From Metallumcola ferriviriculae (lineage in GTDB: Bacteria > Bacillota > JADQBR01), in assembly GCF_035573695.1 (NCBI RefSeq), contig NZ_CP121694.1, positions 1,712,501-1,776,500 on the forward strand: DNA of 64,000 nt, read 5' to 3'. Made by a program: the position numbers and the translations under genes. Below, one piece after another: positions 26,926 to 37,047 of this stretch; within the stretch, counting starts at the first letter, position 1, and every line of letters starts with the position of its first letter. The notes beneath the pieces are model-generated. The model made no database searches and was not told the origin of the DNA. It was given only the letters and a program-made list of their open reading frames with translations.

Positions 26926-27504
26926 ATGGCAAAGTGTGTATTTTGTAGTAAAAAAGCAAAGAGATCATGCCCTGCATTACAGCAGGAAATTTGCCCGTTT
27001 TGTTGCGGAAGCAAGAGAGGTAATGAAATTGAATGCACTTTAGATTGCAGCATATACAAGAAAGGTATACTAAAAGATAATGAGAAAGCAGTAATGAAGC
27101 GTGCTAGGGCATCATTTAATAATGAATATGATGATTTGTTCAAACGACAAGGGATTCCAGAAACGGCAGGACCGTTAGAAGAATTTATATTCATAAACTA
27201 TTACCGGGATTTTAGAGTCGATGATAATGATATTCTCAATTGCTATATAAAGATATACTATATACTGCAAGGACAAGATCATCTTTATACCCTTGATGAT
27301 TATGAAGTGGATATTTTTAAAAAGTTTCTTGATGTAGCTAGAGAAAATGATATATCTCCTAAATTGCAGAAAGTAATGATCCTTAGATTAATAAAATCAA
27401 TTGAGCAGGTATCAGGTGGGAGATTTGGCCGTCGTAATTACTTGGAAATGTTAAGAGGAATGTTAACACAAACTGGTAGAATGGGAGAACTTTTTAAAGA
27501 TTGA
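26926..27504 (+). CDS. Uncharacterised protein with an N-terminal cysteine cluster
   Basis: A 192-residue protein starting MAKCVFCSKKAKRSCPALQQ and continuing EICPFCCGSKR and LDCSIY, a cysteine cluster that probably binds zinc (CxxC pairs at about residues 4-7 and 24-28). The remainder is helical (residues 60-190) with no recognisable active site. The ATG follows AAGAGGAA. It is the last gene before the L2 repeat and seems to be monocistronic. Function unknown. Confidence 0.6.
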   Translation: MAKCVFCSKKAKRSCPALQQEICPFCCGSKRGNEIECTLDCSIYKKGILKDNEKAVMKRARASFNNEYDDLFKRQGIPETAGPLEEFIFINYYRDFRVDDNDILNCYIKIYYILQGQDHLYTLDDYEVDIFKKFLDVARENDISPKLQKVMILRLIKSIEQVSGGRFGRRNYLEMLRGMLTQTGRMGELFKD

Positions 27505-27587
27505 AGGGGATTATTGCCAAGAAGTGCCGCGCCTAACACCAACTTATCAACCACCATGACTGGTGACACAAAGGGGAATGAATTCCC

Positions 27588-27863
27588 ATGGTAGATAGGG
27601 AAGTGATTTATACAATCATGGAGACCGGTGCAGCGGCGGATAGCGCTGCCGGTGGTGTGGCGGTGGCACAGGGCCAACCGGGAATTGATAAGAGTACCGC
27701 GACGGAGAATGATGCAGGTCAAACCACTGCCAGGGAGGACGAAAGTGCAGACGCTGACAGCAGTGATAACCAAGATGCTTCCAAGGGCAGCGGCAGCATG
27801 CCGTTTATCGCCGGCGGTGTAGTATTGTTGGGTGGACTTGCCTTCTTTTTGAAAAAGAAATAA
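27588..27863 (+). pseudogene. 3' fragment of the 9095 gene (within L2)
   Basis: A 91-codon frame that, from its fourth codon, is the C-terminal anchor region of the 9095 protein (REVIYTIMETGAAADSAAGG through GGLAFFLKKK). It lacks the signal peptide and extracellular domain. Three bases of unrelated coding sequence and the ATG at 27588 precede the repeat boundary. A few substitutions separate it from L1 (for example GGVAVAQGQPG against GGVDVAQGQPE). It is a duplication by-product. Confidence 0.88.
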
Positions 27864-28164
27864 ATTGAAAAACCCATCGATAATCTATGCGCTTAGTATC
27901 AAGTATGCTTCCATCCATGTACGGAACGTTAAATGGCGTATGTTGGATGCAACGTGTAGATAAGAAGTAGAAAAAGGAAAGCATTAGAAATAGGGTAAAT
28001 TGCCACCTGCTACAGAACTGTGAGCGGGTGGTTTTTTGTTTTTTTGAGCGAGTCAAGTACGTTGTAAAGTGACATGGGGGGAGGAGTCAAGCAGATTAGT
28101 ATTTAGGAAAAATGGGTATTTTTTCTTTGAGGAAACAGGGCTACTGTACGAAATATAGAAGTGC
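27597..28164 (+). repeat. Left-flank direct repeat, copy L2
   Basis: 568 bp nearly identical to L1 (9963-10529), ending at the same TATAGAAGTGC. Upstream it borders a REP-like segment with GCGCCTAACACCAACTTATC at 27528-27547. Downstream begins the BREX regulator region. This explains 27864-28200; the remaining 28165-28360 holds the BREX promoter. Confidence 0.93.
28003..28038 (+). terminator. Terminator in L2 (copy of 10369-10405)
   Basis: CCACCTGCT (28003-28011) pairs with AGCGGGTGG (28023-28031) followed by TTTTTTG. It insulates the BREX operon from upstream transcription. Confidence 0.85.
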
Positions 28165-28310
28165 ACAATTAGTAGATAAATATGAAGGAAATTATCTACT
28201 GATTAAAGTAAATTAAAAAAGCTCAAGCGAGTAATGGAAGCATAATAATCTTTTGCTTAAGAATTAATCGCAAATATCTATATTTTTTTGCTAGAATATG
28301 GGAATTGTTG

Positions 28311-28319
28311 TGATATACT
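28311..28319 (+). promoter_or_regulatory. Extended -10 promoter of the BREX operon
   Basis: TGATATACT (TGn plus TATACT) 42 bp before the XRE gene at 28361; a TTGCTA 20 bp further up is a poor -35. The XRE regulator just downstream is a likely autoregulator. Confidence 0.55.
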
Positions 28320-28360
28320 ATTTTATGAGTAATCCTATCTAAATAATCGAGGTGTTCCCG

Positions 28361-28594
28361 ATGAATGTATCCTATAACAAGTTATTTAAACTGCTTATTG
28401 ACAAAGGTATGAAGAAAACTGAATTGCGCAAGGTTACTGGGATTAGTCCTAACACCTTGACTAAGCTGTCGAATAACGAGTACGTGTCTATGGAAGTGCT
28501 GGTGAAGATTTGCCGGGCTCTAAATTGTAATGTTGGAGATATTGTTGAAGTCATTCACAGTCCTGATAATGGGACCGTTAATACTATAAAATAG
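28361..28594 (+). CDS. XRE-type helix-turn-helix regulator of the BREX operon
   Basis: A 77-residue Cro/C1-type DNA-binding protein: an HTH of MKKTELRKVTGISPNTLTKL (recognition helix around SPNTLTKLSN) followed by MEVLVKICRALNCNVGDIVE, the compact HTH_26-like form. The ATG at 28361 follows GAGGTG; the GTG at 28352 is rejected on spacing. It lies 40 bp before brxA in the same direction and most likely controls the BREX operon. Other BREX loci are controlled by unrelated WYL proteins, so the regulator is not diagnostic. Confidence 0.85.
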   Translation: MNVSYNKLFKLLIDKGMKKTELRKVTGISPNTLTKLSNNEYVSMEVLVKICRALNCNVGDIVEVIHSPDNGTVNTIK

Positions 28595-28634
28595 AATTGG
28601 AAGATTATAAGATTTATAGGAGGAAAAAACAGAT

Positions 28635-29237
28635 ATGAAACGCAAAGAATATAGCGCAGGAATGGTCAAGCTTTCGTTCTGGTTTTCCGAATTCCGCAAG
28701 GTAATTCAGCTGCTGAACAATGGAAAGACCTTACCTGAACTCAAGAAGATGAATTTAGAAGAAAATATCTTTTCTGCACCAACGAAGGCAAGGGCAATCC
28801 AGATTTTCAATACGGTATCTACTCGTGTGAAGTGCTTGGATCACTCTTTTTTTATATTGTTTGAACAAAGCGATATCCTAAATCAGAAAATAATCGCACT
28901 CGCTGCAGTGATGGAAAGCGACAGTTTGTTCTTTGATTTTGTTTATGAAGTTTATCGCGAAAAGCTGATCATCGGAGTTGATGAATTGGCAGATAGTGAT
29001 TTTGGTATCTTCTTTAAAAATAAGCAATTGCAAAGTGAAAAAGTTGCGAAATGGACTGATTACACATTGAAGCGATTGGGTAACTGCTATAAGACGATGC
29101 TTATGGAAGCCGGTGTGTTGGAGAGAGCGACTGGAACCCGAAAGATCTTAAAACCAATTTTAGATAAAACTCTGGAAGATTGTCTTAAGGCAAACGGTAT
29201 GGAAATAACACTCAATGCGTTGACGGGGGTGAGATAG
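28635..29237 (+). CDS. brxA: BREX protein BrxA (DUF1819)
   Basis: A 200-residue protein in the first BREX position. It resembles the DUF1819 BrxA family, small helical DNA-binding proteins: KLSFWFSEFRKVIQLLNNGK, ENIFSAPTKARAIQIFNTVS and the terminal LMEAGVLERATGTRKILKPI. Length is typical. The start at 28635 follows AGGAGG, and the stop is immediately followed by the brxB ATG (29238). BrxA is one of six core proteins of type 1 BREX; its exact task is not settled. Confidence 0.9.
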   Translation: MKRKEYSAGMVKLSFWFSEFRKVIQLLNNGKTLPELKKMNLEENIFSAPTKARAIQIFNTVSTRVKCLDHSFFILFEQSDILNQKIIALAAVMESDSLFFDFVYEVYREKLIIGVDELADSDFGIFFKNKQLQSEKVAKWTDYTLKRLGNCYKTMLMEAGVLERATGTRKILKPILDKTLEDCLKANGMEITLNALTGVR

Positions 29238-29816
29238 ATGGACAGTTTGGAAGAACGGCTCGATACTGCGGAGCGCATGATAAAAGCCGAAAGTTTCAGG
29301 CAGAATAAAGGGCTTGGAAATGAAGTCGGGTATTATGTCTTTGATTACCCAGCGGAGAAAGAACTGGTCGTTCGAGAACGCATTGAATATATGAAGGGCA
29401 AAAACTCTAGAGGTACCGATGGGTTTGAACTTGTTGTCTTTGATCTGTACGATATCATTATTGATATTTTGGAAGAGGAAGATTTTATGGATCAGTGCTT
29501 CAAGTTCGAAAAGAAAAACGGCATGGAACGGATCATCAAGGCCGTTGGAAACCTCCTGCAAATCAATGATGAAGGCAGTATGATTGTAAAATATGTTCAA
29601 GAACGTACACCAATAGATGCAGTTGTGTTTCTGGTGGGTATCGGCAAATGTTATCCAATACTCCGCTCCCATAAGGTTTTAAATAATATGCATCAAGTCA
29701 TTGACAGCGTTCCTGTGGTGCTGTTTTATCCCGGAAAGTATGATGGTCAGGAATTGGTGCTGTTTTCAACAATAAAAGACGACAATTATTACAGAGCATT
29801 CAAGCTCGTAGATTAA
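29238..29816 (+). CDS. brxB: BREX protein BrxB (DUF1788)
   Basis: A 192-residue protein of the DUF1788 family, with SFRQNKGLGNEVGYYVFDYP near residue 20 and LVGIGKCYPILRSHKVLNNM near residue 135, then VPVVLFYPGKYDGQEL, the features expected for BrxB. Size fits. It overlaps no neighbour: its start follows the brxA stop directly and brxC begins 11 bp downstream. BrxB is essential for methylation and defence in studied type 1 systems, but its activity is unknown. Confidence 0.92.
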   Translation: MDSLEERLDTAERMIKAESFRQNKGLGNEVGYYVFDYPAEKELVVRERIEYMKGKNSRGTDGFELVVFDLYDIIIDILEEEDFMDQCFKFEKKNGMERIIKAVGNLLQINDEGSMIVKYVQERTPIDAVVFLVGIGKCYPILRSHKVLNNMHQVIDSVPVVLFYPGKYDGQELVLFSTIKDDNYYRAFKLVD

Positions 29817-29827
29817 GGGGGGGAGAT

Positions 29828-32800
29828 ATGTTAATTAAAGGTATGTTTGCAAAGCCGATTGACAGAGATATTAAAGGTGTCATCAAAGTTGGCCAGGCAG
29901 ATGATGAAAACATTCGACAGGAACTGGAAGAATATGTTGTGACACGAGAATTGCAAAAACACTTTGCAGATTTTTTTGGAAGTTATAAAAAAGGGATTAA
30001 CGGTCGTACTGATAAAATGGGCGTTTGGATTTCAGGCTTCTTTGGAAGTGGTAAATCGCATTTCTTAAAGATCCTGTCTTATCTACTGGAGAACAAAGAG
30101 GTGAATGGCAAGAAGGCCATTGATTATTTTGTGGATGATCAAAAAATTGCCGATCCGATGGTTCTTGCAGACATGAAATTGGCTGCCAGTATTCCAACAG
30201 ATGTGATCCTGTTTAACATTGATTCAAAGAGCGAAATGTCTGGCAAACAATCCAAAGACGCAATTGTTTCCGTTTTTCTGAAAGTCTTTAATGAAATGCA
30301 AGGATTCTGTGGCTCCATACCTTTTCTTGCTGATTTGGAAAGACAGCTAACTGAACGAGGGCGATATGAAGAATTCAAAAAGTTGTTTGAAGAAGAATTC
30401 GGTAAAACTTGGGTAGAATCCAGAAATAAGTTTGACTTTATTCAGGATACCATCGTTGATGTGCTTGAAAAAATGAGATTTATGAGTGAAACAGCAGCGA
30501 GGAATTGGTGCGAGAAAGCAACCGAAACCTATAACATCAGCATCGAAAACTTCGCCAAGCTTGTGAAGGAGTATATTGACCGCAAAGGCGGCAACCATCA
30601 TGTGGTTTTCTTAGTCGATGAAATTGGCCAGTACATAGGCGATGACTCAAAACTGATGCTGAATCTTCAAACTGTGACGGAGGACTTAGGGACTGCCTGT
30701 CATGGCAAGGCTTGGGTGGTCGTGACGAGTCAGCAAGATATTGATGCAATCGCAAAGGATATGGGACTTCGCAGCAACGATTTTTCCAAGATCCAAGGAC
30801 GTTTTGATACTAGGCTTTCGTTGTCATCAGCTAATGTGGATGAAGTTATTAAGAAAAGAATTTTAGCTAAAACAACCACTGCAGAGCAAACACTGAGACT
30901 GCTCTATGAGCAAAAATTAACCATCATCAAGAACTTGATTGTTTTCAACGATGGCGTTGAAAAAAAACTTTATGCAAATGATCAGGATTTTGCTTTGGTT
31001 TATCCTTTTGTGCCTTATCAGTTCAACCTACTTGCTAGTGTACTAACTTCCATAAGAACCCATGGAGCATCCGGAAAGCATTTATCTGAAGGGGAGCGTT
31101 CCATGCTTGCCTTGTTCAAAGAATCTGCCATGAAACTGATGGATAAAGAGCATGGGGCAATGATACCTTTCAATGTATTTTACGATGCTCTTCACCAGTT
31201 CTTAGATCATAGCCACAAGGGGGTTATTACAAGAGCTGCAGATAATAGCCACATCAATCCTGATCACGAAGAGGATTGTTTTAATGTCAATGTCTTAAAA
31301 ACCCTCTTTATGATCAAATACGTCAAAGAGATTACAGCTAACATTGATAATATCACCAGCCTGATGATCTCTGATATTGACACCGATCGGATTGCCTTGA
31401 AAAAGCAGGTTGAAGGAGCTCTTGAAGTTCTTGTCAATCAGAGACTGGTCCAGAAGAATGGTGACATTTATGTCTTCCTAACTGATGAAGAGCAGGAAAT
31501 TAATCGCGAAATTGAAAGTCAGAATGTTGAAATGGCTGAGGTTATAAGCAAGGTTTCCGAGCTAATTTTTGAAGACATTTTCAGAGATAAAAAATACCGC
31601 TATCCTGCCTTTAATGGACGCTACAGTTGTGCCTTTAACCAGCTAGTAGACGATAGACCATATAAGGCCAACCAGAACAATGATATTGGTGTGCGTATAC
31701 TTACGCCAAGCTCTGATTACGGCGAGGATGAGATCACTCTTCGTATGATGTCGGGACAGGGCAAGGAAGTTCTTGTTGTACTGCCCAATGACTCGGCGTT
31801 TTTGAGCGAGCTTAGGAGCGCATTGAAAATAGAAAAATACTTGCGACTTACCACTTCGAATAAACTGGCAAAGTTTGAGCAAATCAAAGAATCAAAGAAG
31901 GTAGAAATGCGGGAAAGAAACGGAAATGCCAAGCTTTTTCTTGCGGAGTCCATGAAGAATGCGGATATCTATGTGAATGGCGATAAAGCGCAGATTGGTT
32001 CAAAGGAAGTGTCGTCACGCATTAACGATGCTCTCGGACGATTAGTATCCACTGTTTATCATAAACTTGCCTATATTGATACTGCGATGGATGAAGCTAA
32101 TATTCGGGCATTGTTTAAGACTTCAAACCAGCAGTCATTAACCCTTGAAGGTGGAAAAGAAGCTAATGTTCATGCTCTGCATGACGTACTTAGCTATATT
32201 GCCAGTAATTCATCCATGCATACGAAGACTTCCATGAAAAGCATTATGGATCGCTTCATGAAAGCACCTTATGGTTTTGTTGAAGATGACGTGGAATGGA
32301 TGGTTGCTAAGCTATTTAAAAATGGCGATATTTCTTTTACCATTAATGGTGGCAGCGTTACATTACTCAATAAGACCGAAGAAGAAATCATTCGTTATAT
32401 TACAAAAAAAGAATACGTTGAAAAGCTCCTTACTGAACGTCGGGTAAGTGCAGATCCTATACAGAAAAAGTCTGTTCGAGAAGTAATGAAAGAATTATTT
32501 GGTGTGTCCAGTGTGAATGACGACGATGATTCCATGATGCAATCCTTCCAGAGTTACAGCAAGAATATCATCAATGAGCTGGAGAAATTTGAAATTATCT
32601 ATAACAGTCAGATGCTGCCGGGCAAGAAAACAGTGGCAACGGGTAAGGGGTTACTACGGGCTATTGTTCAGATTCAATCACCTACTGAATTCTTCAAGAA
32701 AATTCACTCTGATCAGGATGATTTTCTTGATTTTGCCGAAGATTATGAGCCTGTAAAAGCTTTCTTTGCCGGTGAACAGAAAAAGATCTTTGAACGTGCT

Positions 32801-33424
32801 TTAAGGTTGGTAAAAATCTACGATGAAAGTAAGACCTTTATTGTTGATGAAAAGGTTGAAGAGTATGTTGGTGCGGTGAAGGCCATTCTTAAAAAGGATG
32901 CCCCATACAGCGATATCCCAAAACTTCCTGAGCTGTTGGATCAATTCTCCGATGCCTATATGCATGTTTTATCAACTATGGAGGTTCCGATACTTGAAGC
33001 CATAGCTGATGCTAAAAAGAGAGTGTTTGAAGTCCTTGACACCAAGTCCTATAAGGCAGAGTTCGGTGAACGTTATATCAAGCTGTTTAAGGAGATTCAT
33101 GACAAAGCTACTCATTGCAACAATGTGGCAACGCTGCAGAACATTAAAGTAGAAGCGGATGCATTAAAAGTTAGGTTGCTCAACGAAATGACCAAAATGG
33201 ATGAGAAAGTAGCTGAAGAACAAACCCCATACGGCGGTGGTACTCCGGGCTCCAAACCTCAGCCTAAGCCAAAGAAGAGAAAGAGCATTAGCATTAAGAC
33301 CGTCAGCCTCACTTCAACCTGGCAGATAGAGACAGCACAAGATGTAGATAAGTATATGGCTGTATTAAAAGACCAGATATTAAAAGAGCTGGATGAGGAT
33401 ACCGTTATAAATATTGAGTTCTAA
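29828..33424 (+). CDS. brxC: BREX ATPase BrxC (DUF499-like P-loop protein)
   Basis: A 1198-residue P-loop ATPase. Walker A is ISGFFGSGKSHFLKIL (residues about 68-83) and Walker B VVFLVDEIGQYIG near residue 260. A sensor region QDIDAIAKDM and an ATPase C-terminal lid follow. The rest is helical with coiled coils, a WH-like segment and a Pro-rich KPQPKPKKRKS linker before the C-terminal domain. Length matches BrxC/PglY proteins. It starts behind GGGGGGGAG. In type 1 BREX it is required for both defence and methylation. Confidence 0.94.
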   Translation: MLIKGMFAKPIDRDIKGVIKVGQADDENIRQELEEYVVTRELQKHFADFFGSYKKGINGRTDKMGVWISGFFGSGKSHFLKILSYLLENKEVNGKKAIDYFVDDQKIADPMVLADMKLAASIPTDVILFNIDSKSEMSGKQSKDAIVSVFLKVFNEMQGFCGSIPFLADLERQLTERGRYEEFKKLFEEEFGKTWVESRNKFDFIQDTIVDVLEKMRFMSETAARNWCEKATETYNISIENFAKLVKEYIDRKGGNHHVVFLVDEIGQYIGDDSKLMLNLQTVTEDLGTACHGKAWVVVTSQQDIDAIAKDMGLRSNDFSKIQGRFDTRLSLSSANVDEVIKKRILAKTTTAEQTLRLLYEQKLTIIKNLIVFNDGVEKKLYANDQDFALVYPFVPYQFNLLASVLTSIRTHGASGKHLSEGERSMLALFKESAMKLMDKEHGAMIPFNVFYDALHQFLDHSHKGVITRAADNSHINPDHEEDCFNVNVLKTLFMIKYVKEITANIDNITSLMISDIDTDRIALKKQVEGALEVLVNQRLVQKNGDIYVFLTDEEQEINREIESQNVEMAEVISKVSELIFEDIFRDKKYRYPAFNGRYSCAFNQLVDDRPYKANQNNDIGVRILTPSSDYGEDEITLRMMSGQGKEVLVVLPNDSAFLSELRSALKIEKYLRLTTSNKLAKFEQIKESKKVEMRERNGNAKLFLAESMKNADIYVNGDKAQIGSKEVSSRINDALGRLVSTVYHKLAYIDTAMDEANIRALFKTSNQQSLTLEGGKEANVHALHDVLSYIASNSSMHTKTSMKSIMDRFMKAPYGFVEDDVEWMVAKLFKNGDISFTINGGSVTLLNKTEEEIIRYITKKEYVEKLLTERRVSADPIQKKSVREVMKELFGVSSVNDDDDSMMQSFQSYSKNIINELEKFEIIYNSQMLPGKKTVATGKGLLRAIVQIQSPTEFFKKIHSDQDDFLDFAEDYEPVKAFFAGEQKKIFERALRLVKIYDESKTFIVDEKVEEYVGAVKAILKKDAPYSDIPKLPELLDQFSDAYMHVLSTMEVPILEAIADAKKRVFEVLDTKSYKAEFGERYIKLFKEIHDKATHCNNVATLQNIKVEADALKVRLLNEMTKMDEKVAEEQTPYGGGTPGSKPQPKPKKRKSISIKTVSLTSTWQIETAQDVDKYMAVLKDQILKELDEDTVINIEF

Positions 33425-33438
33425 AGGAGAAGCTGACA

Positions 33439-36400
33439 ATGAATAAAACAGCGATAAAAAGTTTTGCCATATGGGCAAGAAATAAGCTCATTGCAGATAT
33501 AACTTATAAAGCTGGTCTGCTTGGAATTACAGAGAAAGAAATTAAGAATTCTCTCCCACAGTCCACTGAAACAGTCCAGTTTTTTGATATTGGAACAAAG
33601 GAGCCCTACTCTATTTCAGGTGTAGAAATAGAGCAGCGCAAAAAGCTGATTGAGGAAGTTCAACGTAAAGCCAATCAATCCGATTATAAGACAGCCTATA
33701 AAAGCGTGGTTGAAGAAGTGGCCTACACTTGGTTTAATCGGTTGATTGCTATACGCTTTATGGAAGTGAATAATTACCTTCCCACGCGTATGCGTGTATT
33801 GTCTTCAGAAAGCAGCAACAAAGCTGAACCGGATTTGGTTACCCATCCAATGGATGTAGATTTCGATTATACTCCTTATGAGAAAGACCGCATTATGCAG
33901 TTGAAACATGATAACAAGTTGGATGAGCTTTTTCGTATGCTATTCATCAAGCAGTGCAATGCTCTAAATGCCATTTTGCCGGAACTTTTTGAGAAAACCA
34001 GTGACTATACCGAGCTGCTATTAAATGTTTCTTTTACAGATCAGGATGGAGTGGTTTATCATTTGGTTAATGACATTCTGGAGGATGATTTCAATGTGTC
34101 AAAAAAAGGTCAGGTTGAGATTATTGGCTGGATGTATCAGTATTACAATACTGAACCAAAGGATGAGACCTTTGCCTTATTAAAAAAGAATGTAAAGATT
34201 ACGAAGGAACGTATTCCTGCTGCTACCCAGCTATTTACTCCAGACTGGATTGTCCGCTATATGGTTGAGAATAGCCTAGGCCGTTTATGGCTGGAAGGCC
34301 ATCCAAATGACACTTTGAAATCGGAATGGAAGTATTATCTGGATGAGGCAGAACAGGAAGCTGATGTTCAAAAACAGCTGGATGAGATTCGAGAAGAATA
34401 TAAAAAAATTAAGCCAGAGGATATCACGGTCATTGATCCCTGCATGGGTAGTGGACATATTTTGGTATATGCATTTGATGTATTGATAAAGATTTATGAA
34501 AGTTATGGGTATAGCCAACGAGACGCTGCTAAGAGTATTATAGAAAACAACTTATTTGGTTTGGATATCGATAATCGAGCATATCAACTTGCCTATTTTG
34601 CTGTGATGATGAAGGCAAGGCAGTATAACCGTCGTATTTTAAACGGTAAAACTACCTGTTACGTTTATTCCATACAGGAGAGCAATAGTATTAACCGTAG
34701 CCAGTTGAATTACTTTGGATCTGGTATAAGCGAGATGAAAAAAAATACAGCCATGCTTCAGATGCATGGTTTGCTGGATAATTTTATTGATGCCAAGGAA
34801 TATGGATCCATTCTCAACGTGGATAACTACGATTGGCAGCTGCTTCATCAGTTTATTGAAAATATAGATGCGAGCGGGCAGATGACAATGGATAACATTG
34901 GTATAGATATTACCAAGGAACGATTACGGCTCTTAGTTGAAATTGGTGAAGTAATGGATCAGAAATATGATGTGGTTGTGACGAATCCGCCATACATGGG
35001 AAGCAAGGGATTGAATGGTAAACTTACTTCTTATATTCAGGATCATTTTGCGGTGGGAAAAGGCGACATTTATGCAGCTTTTTTGCTTAAATGCATTAAA
35101 TGGGCAAAACCAGCCGCCTTGCTTGCATTTATAACGCCGTATGTATGGCTTTATTTATCAAGTTTCATGGGTTTGAGACGTAATTTGATTTCAGATTCGA
35201 GTCTAATGTCTTTAGTCCAATTGGAGTACAATGCTTTTGAAGTTGCTTGTGTTCCAGTTTGCACTTTTACAATGCGTAAGACTAAATTAGATTATACCGG
35301 CAGATATATTCAGCTTGCACAGTTTAAAGGTTGGGAAAATCAAGAAATTCAAACACTAAAAGCTATTAATGATTTTTCCCTAGATTACTGTTATGAGACA
35401 CGTCAATCAAATTTTGAAAAAATAGCGGGATCTCCGATTGCATATTGGCTCAGTAAAAGCATGTATGCTGTTTTCGAGAATGCGAGACCACTAAAGGATT
35501 TTGGATATCCACGTCAAGGCATGGCAACAGCTGATAATGGTCGTTTTATGCGTAAATGGTATGAAGTTGCTGTAACGAACATTGATTTTAATTGCAGAGG
35601 AAATGAGTATACCTATAAAAAATGGTATCCTCATAGTAAAGGAGGCTCAGTAAGGCGTTGGTATGGTAACAATGAATATATTATAAATTGGAAGAATAAT
35701 GGTATGGAGATTAGAGATTATAGAAAAGCAGTGGTTAGAAACCCAGATTATTATTTTCGTCAAGGAATAACATGGTCAGATTTAACGATTAGTTGGTTTA
35801 GTGCAAGGTATGTACCAGATGGATTTACCTTTGATAGCGCTGGGCCTACGTTTTTTCCTCATTTTGAAGAAGATATAAAATACATTTGTGGATACTTTAA
35901 CAGTTGGGTTTTTCAAGAGTTTTTAAATATTAGTTGCCAAGGTATGCATTACAGCAATGGTATTATAGCTGAACTTCCTATTATTGTCTGTGATAATAAC
36001 TATGATAAACAGCAAATTGAAACCATAGTTGATAAATGTATTGAAATATCAAAAAAAGATTGGGATGAAGATGAAAAAAGTTGGGACTTTAAAAAAGATG
36101 TATTGATTAGTAACGACAGAGATAATAATGTGTTTATTTCCAAATTACTTTTGAAATATAAAAAAGAAAAATTAAAGCTTATCCATGTAATTTCAGCTAA
36201 CGAAAATAAAATTAATGAGCTATTTGCTGGTATCTTCAAGATGGATGATATAACACCATCCAAAGGAATTTGTTCAACAGCAATTCAATTGAAAAATGAA
36301 AAAAGCCTTATAGTTAATCTTATTTCCTATGCAGTAGGCTGTATGTTTGGTCGGTACAGCCTTGATGTCGATGGTTTAATCTATGCTGGCGGCAAATGGG

Positions 36401-37035
36401 ACGGTAGCAAATACAACACCTTTATCCCGGACAAGGACAATATTATACCTATCACCGATGAGGAATACTTCGAGGATGATGTGGTGGGTTTATTCTGTGC
36501 TTTCTTGAAGAAGACTTTTGGTACAGATACACTAGAAGAAAATCTAGATTTCATCGCAAAAGCTCTGGGTAATAAAGGCAATAGTTCACGCGAAATCATC
36601 CGGAATTACTTTTTGAAGGGCTTTTTCAAAGACCATTGCAAAATTTATCAGAAAAGACCTATTTATTGGATGTTTGACAGCGGAAAAGCAGACGGCTTTA
36701 AGGCGCTTGTCTATATGCACCGATATAATGAAAACACCATTGGTAATCTACGTATCGACTACTTACACCGGATGCAGCGCAGCTATGATAACGAAATCTC
36801 CAGAATGCAGGAGACCATAGAAAACAGCAAAGATGCCCGTGAAGCTACCGCTGCTTCAAAACGAAAAGAAAAGCTTTTAAAGCAGCTTAAGGAAACTAAG
36901 GAATATGATGAGAAAATTGCTCATCTTGCACTTGCCCGTATTGCCATTGATTTGGATGATGGCGTGAAGGTTAACTATGAAAAAGTTCAGACTGATACGG
37001 ATGGCAAGAAACTAGAAGTTCTGGCGAAGATCTAG
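33439..37035 (+). CDS. pglX: BREX-1 adenine-specific DNA methyltransferase PglX (BrxX)
   Basis: A 1198-residue methyltransferase. The SAM-binding motif is VIDPCMGSGHILVYAFD near residue 330 and the catalytic motif TNPPYMGSKGL near residue 515. The C-terminal half carries the target-recognition region and a helical tail with coiled coil (SYDNEISRMQETIENSKDAR). Length is typical of PglX. BREX methylates the sixth-position adenine of a short non-palindromic site to mark self DNA. The A+T-rich 35000-36300 part, where target recognition is expected, looks different in base composition from the flanks, suggesting replacement of the recognition region. The ATG follows AAAGGAGAAG. Confidence 0.95.
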   Translation: MNKTAIKSFAIWARNKLIADITYKAGLLGITEKEIKNSLPQSTETVQFFDIGTKEPYSISGVEIEQRKKLIEEVQRKANQSDYKTAYKSVVEEVAYTWFNRLIAIRFMEVNNYLPTRMRVLSSESSNKAEPDLVTHPMDVDFDYTPYEKDRIMQLKHDNKLDELFRMLFIKQCNALNAILPELFEKTSDYTELLLNVSFTDQDGVVYHLVNDILEDDFNVSKKGQVEIIGWMYQYYNTEPKDETFALLKKNVKITKERIPAATQLFTPDWIVRYMVENSLGRLWLEGHPNDTLKSEWKYYLDEAEQEADVQKQLDEIREEYKKIKPEDITVIDPCMGSGHILVYAFDVLIKIYESYGYSQRDAAKSIIENNLFGLDIDNRAYQLAYFAVMMKARQYNRRILNGKTTCYVYSIQESNSINRSQLNYFGSGISEMKKNTAMLQMHGLLDNFIDAKEYGSILNVDNYDWQLLHQFIENIDASGQMTMDNIGIDITKERLRLLVEIGEVMDQKYDVVVTNPPYMGSKGLNGKLTSYIQDHFAVGKGDIYAAFLLKCIKWAKPAALLAFITPYVWLYLSSFMGLRRNLISDSSLMSLVQLEYNAFEVACVPVCTFTMRKTKLDYTGRYIQLAQFKGWENQEIQTLKAINDFSLDYCYETRQSNFEKIAGSPIAYWLSKSMYAVFENARPLKDFGYPRQGMATADNGRFMRKWYEVAVTNIDFNCRGNEYTYKKWYPHSKGGSVRRWYGNNEYIINWKNNGMEIRDYRKAVVRNPDYYFRQGITWSDLTISWFSARYVPDGFTFDSAGPTFFPHFEEDIKYICGYFNSWVFQEFLNISCQGMHYSNGIIAELPIIVCDNNYDKQQIETIVDKCIEISKKDWDEDEKSWDFKKDVLISNDRDNNVFISKLLLKYKKEKLKLIHVISANENKINELFAGIFKMDDITPSKGICSTAIQLKNEKSLIVNLISYAVGCMFGRYSLDVDGLIYAGGKWDGSKYNTFIPDKDNIIPITDEEYFEDDVVGLFCAFLKKTFGTDTLEENLDFIAKALGNKGNSSREIIRNYFLKGFFKDHCKIYQKRPIYWMFDSGKADGFKALVYMHRYNENTIGNLRIDYLHRMQRSYDNEISRMQETIENSKDAREATAASKRKEKLLKQLKETKEYDEKIAHLALARIAIDLDDGVKVNYEKVQTDTDGKKLEVLAKI

Positions 37036-37047
37036 GGGGAATTCTTA

